This document shows, one piece after another, positions 1-4,369 of a stretch of 5,003 bases of DNA. Origin of the DNA: Actinomycetes bacterium (GTDB lineage Bacteria; Actinomycetota; Acidimicrobiia; Acidimicrobiales; Acidimicrobiaceae); NCBI GenBank assembly GCA_021819025.1, contig JAKASN010000198.1, forward strand, positions 1 through 5,003, in the 5' to 3' direction. The position numbers and the translations under genes were made by a program. Positions within the stretch are counted from its first letter, which is position 1. The number at the start of each line of letters is the position of its first letter. Below the pieces are notes generated by a model. The model had not been told where the DNA came from and made no database searches. It worked only from the letters and a program-made list of their open reading frames with translations.

Positions 1-407
1 GTGAGCACAACTTTGTCGCCCGCCTTTAGATAGTTTCGTCCCAGAGAATGCGCAACGAGATTCAGCGACTCCGTGGCATTTTTGGTAAAGACGATTTCTT
101 GGCTTGGGTGCGGTGCTGCAATAAAATTTCCGATTTTGCTCCGCGCCTCTTCGTACTCCCGCGTCGCCTCCTCGGCAACGGCGTAGACCCCGCGGTGGAC
201 GTTGGCATGGGTGGTGGTGTAGTAGCGATCCATGGCGTCGAGTACTTGGCGGGGACGCTGCGATGAAGCCGCGGAGTCCAAAAAGTTCAGAGGTTTGATT
301 CCCTGATTGGCAAAGAAGGGGAAGTCGGCCTTGATCGCTTCAACGTCTAATGAAGCCACTTCGGCATGGGCTTTTTCGGCCTCTGAATATGCTGCTACAG
401 CTTCCAT
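1..407 (-). CDS. sufS: SufS-type cysteine desulfurase, N-terminal part (3' end beyond the window)
   Basis: PLP-dependent group II cysteine desulfurase, which takes sulfur from L-cysteine as a persulfide and hands it to the Suf Fe-S assembly machinery in the cytosol. The 135 visible residues carry family blocks: L-D-S-A-A-S-S-Q-R-P (about 43-52), N-V-H-R-G-V-Y (69-75), and T-K-N-A-T-E-S-L-N (108-116), the segment that contacts the PLP phosphate. The family is about 400 residues long, so roughly a third is here; the PLP lysine and catalytic cysteine lie beyond the left edge and cannot be checked. The ATG at 407 is chosen because a strong Shine-Dalgarno sits 9 nt upstream. It gives an N-terminus about 20 residues longer than the usual start. 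The gene overlaps the end of sufC by 13 bp, indicating a shared transcript and coupled translation. Identification as SufS rather than another class V aminotransferase is firm given the adjacent sufC. Confidence 0.95.
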   Translation of the reverse strand, partial: MEAVAAYSEAEKAHAEVASLDVEAIKADFPFFANQGIKPLNFLDSAASSQRPRQVLDAMDRYYTTTHANVHRGVYAVAEEATREYEEARSKIGNFIAAPHPSQEIVFTKNATESLNLVAHSLGRNYLKAGDKVVL

Positions 408-1141
408 CCGTCGTAGCCCTCCTTCTCGAGTTTTTCAACCAACTCGATCGTTCCGCTTTCGGCAATTTTTCCATCGATTAATACATGCACTCGATCTGGC
501 TTGATCTCGTCGAGTATCCGTTGGTAGTGGGTGATAAGCAATACTGAAAGGTCGGGGCGGATCGAGCGTACTTCGTTGATGCCGCGCGATACCACCCGCA
601 AAGCGTCGATGTCAAGCCCAGAGTCGGTCTCGTCCAAGATGGCAAAGTCAGGCTCTAACATGGCGAGTTGGAGCACCTCGTTGCGCTTTTTCTCCCCGCC
701 CGAGAAGCCCTCGTTGAGGTAGCGTTCGGCGAAAGAAGGATCCATACCAAGGCGCGCCATCCAATCAAGCATCGAGAAGCGCACTTCAAGTGCGGAGACA
801 TCGATACCCTTGCGCGCGCTCATCGCCTGTCTGAGGAACTGCACCACCGAGACGCCTCCGATTGCTTCGGGATACTGAAAGGCAAGGAAAATCCCCGCCT
901 TTCCGCGCGCGTCAGTGCTCCATTCGGTGATGTCTTCACCTTTGAAGAAGATCGATCCGCTGGTGACCCGGTATCCCGGGTGACCCAAAAGCGTGGACGC
1001 GAGAGTTGTCTTGCCAGAGCCGTTGGGGCCCATTAGGGCGTGGATCTCACCAGCGTTGACCACGAGATCGACTCCTTTTAGGATCTCGGTCTCCTCGGTT
1101 GAAACGTGGAGATCCTTCAGTTCAAAGATTGGAGCTTCCAT
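395..1141 (-). CDS. sufC: SufC, Fe-S cluster assembly ATPase
   Basis: ABC-type ATPase of the SufBCD scaffold complex, which drives Fe-S cluster assembly in the cytosol and is not a membrane transporter. The 248-residue length is normal. Walker A G-P-N-G-S-G-K-T-T is at 38-46, the Q-loop glutamine near 89, the SufC-specific signature F-S-G-G-E-K-K-R at 146-153, Walker B with D-E-T-D-S-G-L-D at 170-177 and the H-loop histidine at 205. The D-E-T-D-S-G-L-D-I-D-A-L block and the G-G-E-K-K-R-N-E string distinguish SufC from transport ATPases. The ATG at 1141 follows an in-frame stop 12 nt upstream and has no good Shine-Dalgarno; an AGAAGGG lies too far away (22 nt). The gene overlaps sufS by 13 bp and starts 54 bp after the nitroreductase stop. 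Its usual upstream partners sufB and sufD are absent here, so they must be encoded elsewhere if the complex is canonical. Confidence 0.97.
   Translation of the reverse strand: MEAPIFELKDLHVSTEETEILKGVDLVVNAGEIHALMGPNGSGKTTLASTLLGHPGYRVTSGSIFFKGEDITEWSTDARGKAGIFLAFQYPEAIGGVSVVQFLRQAMSARKGIDVSALEVRFSMLDWMARLGMDPSFAERYLNEGFSGGEKKRNEVLQLAMLEPDFAILDETDSGLDIDALRVVSRGINEVRSIRPDLSVLLITHYQRILDEIKPDRVHVLIDGKIAESGTIELVEKLEKEGYDGWKL
417..424 (-). promoter_or_regulatory. Ribosome binding site of sufS, inside the sufC coding region
   Basis: Read on the minus strand this is AAGGAGGG, an almost full anti-16S match, with 9 nt to the ATG at 407. It lies within the last codons of sufC (Lys-Glu-Gly), so a ribosome finishing sufC passes it just before the overlapping sufS start. 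It decides the sufS start in favour of 407. Confidence 0.85.
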
Positions 1142-1195
1142 GGCTAAAAGCTTAGACGAGATGCCCTTCTATTTCCACTATCACCGTAGTAGTAA

Positions 1196-1786
1196 TTAAC
1201 CTTCCCAGACCGATACTATCGAGCTGAGCTCAGGCTTGTTGGGTTCCGGCTCTACGCCCTCGTCGAGGGATCCGAAGTAGAGAAACCCAATGATGAAGTC
1301 GTCTTCACCTACACCAAGCGCTATTTTGACATCACGATCGTAGGCCGGCGAGCCAGTGCGCCAGATAGAACCGTACCCGAGCGACGTAGCGGCAATGAGC
1401 ATGTTCTGCGCCGCTGCTGCACCAGCCGAGATAATTTCTTGGGCGGGAAGCTCGATCTCGCTATGACGCAGCGCCATTACTGCGATTACCAGTGGCGCCC
1501 TCATAAACTTGGTGCGTTCCTTTTCAATCTGCCCAGAGGTAGGCTGGAAGTTCTCCTTGGCGGCTCGATTCAGGAGAGACTCAACAAGCACCTCACCAAA
1601 TTCTCCACGCGCCTTTCCTTCGAAGACAACAAACCAGAATGGGCGAGTCACTTTGTGATCGGGCGCTGCAGCGCCTGATCGCAGAATCGTAATCAATTCT
1701 GCCTCGCTCGGACCGGGAGTGCGGAGGCGACCGATGGAACGGCGCTTGAAGATCGCCTGGATCACGGCATTGGTCTGGGTCCTCAA
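1196..1786 (-). CDS. YdjA-like nitroreductase family protein (FMN oxidoreductase)
   Basis: Predicted cytosolic FMN-dependent NAD(P)H oxidoreductase of the nitroreductase superfamily, 196 residues. From memory it resembles Escherichia coli YdjA: R-R-S near the start (15-17, FMN phosphate site), R-S-G-A-A-A-P-D-H-K (36-45), then a hydrophobic strand, A-P-L-V-I-A-V (97-103), I-W-R-T-G (141-145) and I-I-G-F-L-Y-F-G (165-172). The compact size and A-P-D-H-K block separate it from the larger NfsA/NfsB types. The natural substrate of this subfamily is not settled, so none is assigned. The chosen start is a TTG at 1786 because AGGAAGG lies 10 nt upstream; a GTG at residue 8 is the alternative and would leave R-R-S eight residues from the N-terminus. 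It lies between the metallo-hydrolase and sufC on the same strand. Confidence 0.88.
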   Translation of the reverse strand: MRTQTNAVIQAIFKRRSIGRLRTPGPSEAELITILRSGAAAPDHKVTRPFWFVVFEGKARGEFGEVLVESLLNRAAKENFQPTSGQIEKERTKFMRAPLVIAVMALRHSEIELPAQEIISAGAAAAQNMLIAATSLGYGSIWRTGSPAYDRDVKIALGVGEDDFIIGFLYFGSLDEGVEPEPNKPELSSIVSVWEG

Positions 1787-1796
1787 AACGCGCTTG

Positions 1797-1803
1797 CCTT
1801 CCT
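1797..1803 (-). promoter_or_regulatory. Ribosome binding site supporting a TTG start for the nitroreductase
   Basis: AGGAAGG on the minus strand, 10 nt before the TTG at 1786. The competing GTG seven codons later has only a GAGGA about 17 nt away, which is too far. No ATG in this frame lies near the family N-terminus, so this site decides the start. Confidence 0.6.
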
Positions 1804-1868
1804 AGTGCTCAAAACGCATTTCGCGCTAAGCCCCACCATGGACTTGATGACGCTTGACCGAGTTCGCG

Positions 1869-1881
1869 CTTGTGACACAAG
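1869..1881. promoter_or_regulatory. Perfect palindrome, possible operator
   Basis: CTTGTG-A-CACAAG: two 6-bp arms around a single central base. The single-base centre rules out a stable hairpin, so protein binding as a dimer is the more natural reading. It sits 6 bp past the metallo-hydrolase stop and about 82 bp before the nitroreductase start. A palindrome with this spacing arises by chance about once in 4 kb, so position rather than statistics is the argument. No regulator is identified. Confidence 0.35.
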
Positions 1882-1887
1882 GACAAT

Positions 1888-2508
1888 CTACCAACCGCGC
1901 GCAATCCAGCTATCGAGTCCGGGGTACTCTGTGCCGATATCGGTGGCTAAGCCGTGTCCGGGGAGAACCTGTGTCTCCATAGCGAAGCGGGCAAAGATCC
2001 TGTACTGTATCGAGTCGATAATTGTGGCAAAATCGCCTCCTTCATAACGGGTCGCACCGGGCCCACCCGGGAAAAGCGTGTCGCCGGTAAAGAGCAGAGG
2101 GGTATTGGCGACATGAAAGCACATCGAACCAGGGGTATGGCCGGGAGTGTGGATCACTTCGATGACAACGTGGCCCACTTCTATGCGGTCACCATCTTGA
2201 AGCTCTTCGTCGTATCCCTCGAGCAAAGCGCCATCTAAAGGAGAGATGGCGACAGAGTAGCCGGCGTCACGAAGTTGGGGAACTGCGGCGACGTGGTCCC
2301 AATGGCCATGGGTCTCTATCACCTTTCGCACGTTGAGCTCGGTGCAGAGATCCAAGAGTTTCTCAGCTTCGTTGGCAGCGTCGACAAGGATGGACTCCCC
2401 GCTCCTGCGGCAGCGGACGATATAGACGTTGTTGTCCACCGGTCCAACCGAGAGGCGGTAGGCCTCCACGGAAGCGTCGCTATAGAACGGACTTAGGGTT
2501 GCAGGCAT
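1888..2508 (-). CDS. Metallo-beta-lactamase fold hydrolase, glyoxalase II-like
   Basis: Predicted cytosolic binuclear metal hydrolase of 206 residues. All metal-ligand motifs are present in order: H67-x-H69-x-D71-H72 (T-H-G-H-W-D-H), H124 in H-T-P-G-H-T-P-G-S, D143 in F-T-G-D-T-L-F-P-G-G, and H185 in L-P-G-H-G. The T-P-G-H-T-P-G-S and F-T-G-D-T-L-F blocks are typical of the hydroxyacylglutathione hydrolase-like branch, which cleaves thioesters; actinobacteria would use mycothiol or another thiol, so the substrate is not assigned. At 206 residues it lacks the long C-terminal glutathione-binding extension of classical GloB. The frame stays open upstream to 2769, but the ATG at 2508 is chosen because GAGGGAG lies 7 nt before it and the upstream residues are low-complexity antisense of the divergent gene. 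It is the first gene of the leftward cluster. Confidence 0.92.
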   Translation of the reverse strand: MPATLSPFYSDASVEAYRLSVGPVDNNVYIVRCRRSGESILVDAANEAEKLLDLCTELNVRKVIETHGHWDHVAAVPQLRDAGYSVAISPLDGALLEGYDEELQDGDRIEVGHVVIEVIHTPGHTPGSMCFHVANTPLLFTGDTLFPGGPGATRYEGGDFATIIDSIQYRIFARFAMETQVLPGHGLATDIGTEYPGLDSWIARGW

Positions 2509-2515
2509 TTTAGTA

Positions 2516-2522
2516 CTCCCTC
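2516..2522 (-). promoter_or_regulatory. Ribosome binding site of the metallo-hydrolase
   Basis: GAGGGAG on the minus strand with a 7-nt spacer to the ATG at 2508. It rejects the 87-residue N-terminal extension that the open frame would otherwise allow. Confidence 0.8.
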
Positions 2523-2586
2523 TGCATTTAAACCTAGCCTCTCGTCGGTTGCGCGGCGAGATATTGCACTTCGGTTCGCTATTGGT

Positions 2587-2615
2587 TTGCATCATGGTGG
2601 TACTTTGGCTAAATT
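2587..2615 (+). promoter_or_regulatory. Weak candidate promoter for the acyl-CoA dehydrogenase
   Basis: TTGCAT (2587-2592), a 17-bp spacer, then TAAATT (2610-2615). The matches to the sigma-70 consensus are 3 of 6 and 4 of 6. Transcription would begin near 2622, giving a leader of about 50 nt. One ATTGGTTTG copy overlaps the -35 and the other lies at about the start site, a layout that would suit repression, but this is inference. Confidence 0.25.
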
Positions 2616-2671
2616 TGCATTGGTTTGGAATCGAATGGTCCATAGCGCTTGCCGACGGGAATGGGGACGAC

Positions 2672-3787
2672 ATGAATTTTGCTTTTTCCGATGAGCAAGA
2701 GGAGCTGAGGAGATCGGTTCGGCGCTTCCTTGAGGACAAATCTCCCATTAGCGAGGTTCGTCGTCTCATGGAGACCGAAGAGGGCTATGACGCTGGAGTA
2801 TGGAAGACGCTGGCCGACCAGTTGGGTCTCGTGGGCTTGGCGATACCGGAAGAATTCGGTGGCTCCGGCTTCACTTCGGTCGAAGCCGGAATTGTCTTCG
2901 AAGAGATGGGGCGGTCACTCTATTGTGGTCCTTATTTCGCCACCGCTGCTCTCGCCGCAAATGCCATCCTCCAAGGCGGCGACGAAGCCTCCAAGGCCGC
3001 ATATCTTCCCGGCATCGCTGCTGGGGAGACCATTGCGACGCTGGCCCTTACCGAGGAAGACGGCAATTGGGCGATCGATTCGGTGCTCACCTCCGCCACT
3101 TTTGACGGCAACACCTGGTCCCTTACCGGGACCAAGTCTTACGTTATCGACGCTATGGTCGCTCGCCTGATAGTCGTCGCCGCACGAACTACGGTGGGAA
3201 TATCGCTCTTTGTGGTGAACGCTGGGGCGGCCAACATGGAGATAACTTCGATACCGACTTTGGACACCACGCGCAAAATGGCGCGGATCTCCTTCGCAGG
3301 CACTCCTGCGACCCTTATCGGCGAAGATGGCGGTGGCGCCGCGGCCTTAGAGGTGACTTTGAACTTGGCGTGCGTGGCTTTGGCTGCCGAGGAGGTTGGT
3401 GGCGCCTCCAAGTGTCTGGAGATGTCGGTCGACTATGCAAAATCGAGAATACAATTTGGCCGCCCGATCGGGAGTTTTCAGGCTATCAAGCACAAGTGCG
3501 CTGACATGCTCCTCGAGGTGGAATCGGCGAAGTCCGCAGCTTATTACGCGGGCTGGGTCGCATCCCAGGATGGCGACGAACTAGAAGTTGCTGCGCCTTT
3601 GGCGAAAGCATTTTGCTCAGACGCGTACTTTGGAGCTGCAGCCGATACCATCCAGATCCACGGTGGCATTGGCTTTACTTGGGAACACGATGCCCACCTT
3701 TACTTTAAGCGCGCCAAAGCATCGCAGCTCCTCTTTGGTGATTCTTCCTTCCATCGCGAGAGACTAGCTGCCCGGGTCGGCATTTGA
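2672..3787 (+). CDS. Acyl-CoA dehydrogenase family protein (FadE-like)
   Basis: Predicted FAD flavoprotein of 371 residues acting on an unidentified acyl-CoA. Domains in order: an N-terminal helical domain (about 1-115) opening F-A-F-S-D-E-Q-E-E-L-R-R and holding L-A-I-P-E-E-F-G-G-S-G; a middle beta domain (about 120-215) with L-A-L-T-E-E-D and W-S-L-T-G-T-K; and a C-terminal helical domain with S-R-I-Q-F-G-R-P-I-G-S-F-Q (258-270), I-Q-I-H-G-G-I-G-F-T-W-E-H-D (327-340) and L-L-F-G-D-S-S-F (353-360). The usual catalytic Glu is missing both at the helix-G site (Ala/Cys around 233-234) and at the Y-E-G-T site (here F-G-D-S). The protein may therefore be one subunit of a heteromer, as in mycobacterial steroid FadE pairs, but no partner is in the window. 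The ATG at 2672 matches the family N-terminus; its Shine-Dalgarno (GGGGA, 4 nt away) is modest, and upstream in-frame codons do not resemble the family. Confidence 0.93.
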   Translation: MNFAFSDEQEELRRSVRRFLEDKSPISEVRRLMETEEGYDAGVWKTLADQLGLVGLAIPEEFGGSGFTSVEAGIVFEEMGRSLYCGPYFATAALAANAILQGGDEASKAAYLPGIAAGETIATLALTEEDGNWAIDSVLTSATFDGNTWSLTGTKSYVIDAMVARLIVVAARTTVGISLFVVNAGAANMEITSIPTLDTTRKMARISFAGTPATLIGEDGGGAAALEVTLNLACVALAAEEVGGASKCLEMSVDYAKSRIQFGRPIGSFQAIKHKCADMLLEVESAKSAAYYAGWVASQDGDELEVAAPLAKAFCSDAYFGAAADTIQIHGGIGFTWEHDAHLYFKRAKASQLLFGDSSFHRERLAARVGI

Positions 3788-3792
3788 TTATC

Positions 3793-3812
3793 GGCGACTT
3801 TAACAAAGTGCC
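3793..3812 (+). terminator. Hairpin just after the acyl-CoA dehydrogenase stop
   Basis: GGC plus ACTTT pairs with AAAGT plus GCC around an AAC loop: eight base pairs with one bulged G at 3796. It begins 5 nt after the stop codon. There is no following T-run, so it is not a standard intrinsic terminator; it may stabilise the 3' end or be incidental. Confidence 0.3.
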
Positions 3813-3853
3813 ACCCGCATTGGCTATTGCTGGCTTTGCCTTCGAAGCAGCGT

Positions 3854-3882
3854 TTGGCGCCGTGCCGGGGTTTTGCTAGATT
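3854..3882 (+). promoter_or_regulatory. Candidate promoter of the AhpD-family gene
   Basis: TTGGCG (3854-3859), a 17-bp spacer, then TAGATT (3877-3882) preceded by TGC, an extended -10 arrangement. Each hexamer matches 4 of 6 consensus bases. The predicted start site near 3889 gives a leader of about 25 nt that includes the ribosome binding site. It suggests the gene is transcribed separately from the dehydrogenase, 126 bp upstream. Confidence 0.45.
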
Positions 3883-3901
3883 CTCGCTCAAGGCTTTGCG
3901 T

Positions 3902-3910
3902 AGGAGAAGG
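3902..3910 (+). promoter_or_regulatory. Ribosome binding site of the AhpD-family gene
   Basis: AGGAGAAGG, with AGGAG 7 nt before the ATG at 3914. It selects that ATG over starts further upstream in the same open frame, which reaches back to 3827 without family similarity. Confidence 0.8.
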
Positions 3911-3913
3911 AAA

Positions 3914-4291
3914 ATGGAAATTCACGACAACGAGTATCAAAAGGTGCTTTCTGATCTATCCGATCCCGTCAAGGATCTTCGTTCTCACATTCCTGAAGTG
4001 TGGCGAGGGTTTGCCGAGCTGCATAAGGCTGCTTTGGTTGACGGAGAGCTCCCCGGAGCTGTCAAAGAACTCATAGCGATTGCGATCGCTGTGGCACGAG
4101 AGTGCGACGGGTGCATCGCGAGCCATGCTCGCTCAGCGGTGCGCAAGGGCGCTACTCCGAACCAAATGGCAGAAATGCTCGGCGTGACCGTGCTTATGCT
4201 TGGGGGACCGGGTACCGTTTACGGCCCTCGTGCCTGGAAGGCCTTTTCGGAGTTTTACCAGTTGGCGCATCCAGAGAATACGGCTGGCTAA
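3914..4291 (+). CDS. AhpD/carboxymuconolactone decarboxylase-family protein
   Basis: Small all-helical protein of 125 residues with a C-x-x-C redox centre, in the alkylhydroperoxidase AhpD-like branch. Visible are E52, C64, C67 and H71 in K-E-L-I-A-I-A-I-A-V-A-R-E-C-D-G-C-I-A-S-H. The Glu-12-Cys-3-Cys-4-His spacing equals that of Mycobacterium tuberculosis AhpD (E118, C130, C133, H137 as I recall), so peroxidase or thiol-disulfide chemistry is likely; true gamma-carboxymuconolactone decarboxylases lack this cysteine pair. Downstream come K-G-A-T-P-N-Q-M-A-E-M-L-G-V and L-G-G-P-G-T-V-Y-G, typical of the family. It is shorter than classical AhpD (about 175 residues), as expected for a single-domain form, which usually works as an oligomer. 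No AhpC peroxiredoxin is adjacent. The next gene follows on the same strand after 78 bp and may share its transcript. Confidence 0.92.
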   Translation: MEIHDNEYQKVLSDLSDPVKDLRSHIPEVWRGFAELHKAALVDGELPGAVKELIAIAIAVARECDGCIASHARSAVRKGATPNQMAEMLGVTVLMLGGPGTVYGPRAWKAFSEFYQLAHPENTAG

Positions 4292-4369
4292 AGGGTTGGT
4301 TCGCTTTCTCGTCGACGATGGGCAGATCCTCGATGCATCATGGAGCATCGCTTTACGCGGAGAATTTCG
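4292..4369 (+). other. Spacer with hairpin and palindrome before the alpha/beta hydrolase gene
   Basis: Contains a perfect 10-bp palindrome, TCGTCGACGA (4309-4318), and a 6-bp perfect stem, CGATGC (4331-4336) with GCATCG (4345-4350), around an 8-nt loop holding an in-frame ATG at 4340. There is no T-run after it, so it is not an obvious terminator. If 4340 were the true start, part of this stretch would be coding. Confidence 0.4.
4359..4363 (+). promoter_or_regulatory. Ribosome binding site favouring a GTG start at 4370
   Basis: GGAGA with a 6-nt spacer to GTG at 4370. The upstream in-frame ATG at 4340 has no comparable site and sits in a potential hairpin loop, so GTG is preferred, moderately. 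Confidence 0.5.

Larger units (their letters stand above)
1787..1887. other. 101-bp spacer between metallo-hydrolase and nitroreductase
   Basis: No open frame here looks coding. The spacer holds a perfect 13-bp palindrome close to the hydrolase stop, a repeated CTTGA pair 5 bp apart (1843-1857), and a 10-bp direct repeat, CTCAAAACGC, at 1782-1791 and 1808-1817, the first copy covering the TTG start. I found no convincing -35/-10 pair on the minus strand and no hairpin plus T-run terminator, so whether the nitroreductase has its own promoter is open. Confidence 0.5.
2509..2671. promoter_or_regulatory. Divergent intergenic control region
   Basis: 163 bp between the leftward metallo-hydrolase and the rightward acyl-CoA dehydrogenase, visibly richer in A and T than the genes, so promoters for both directions should lie here. 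It contains ATTGGTTTG twice (2581-2589 and 2619-2627, 38 bp apart), TTTGCAT twice (2586-2592 and 2614-2620), and an imperfect inverted repeat, CTCGTCG (2541-2547) with CGGCGAG (2554-2560). These may be regulator sites; none matches an operator I can name. I could not pick a leftward promoter with confidence. Confidence 0.6.

Noticed and set aside
668..1036. 122-codon plus-strand open frame opposite sufC
   Set aside because: Antisense shadow of a strongly conserved SufC sequence, with no family features.
1142..1195. Possible promoter or terminator between the nitroreductase and sufC
   Set aside because: Only a 4-bp stem (ACTA/TAGT) and no convincing hexamer pair were found; not enough to annotate.
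2549..2671. 41-residue upstream extension of the acyl-CoA dehydrogenase frame
   Set aside because: The residues do not resemble the family N-terminus, which starts at F-A-F-S-D-E-Q-E after ATG 2672, and the stretch is needed as promoter DNA.
2509..2769. 87-residue N-terminal extension of the metallo-hydrolase frame
   Set aside because: It is antisense to the divergent dehydrogenase and its promoter region, has a Ser/Arg-rich non-family composition, and a strong ribosome binding site supports the ATG at 2508.
2730..3170. 146-codon plus-strand open frame inside the dehydrogenase
   Set aside because: Pro/Arg/Ser-rich shifted-frame product of the acyl-CoA dehydrogenase gene.
3827..3913. 29-residue upstream extension of the AhpD-family frame
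   Set aside because: It would include the promoter and the AGGAGAAGG site, which point to ATG 3914.
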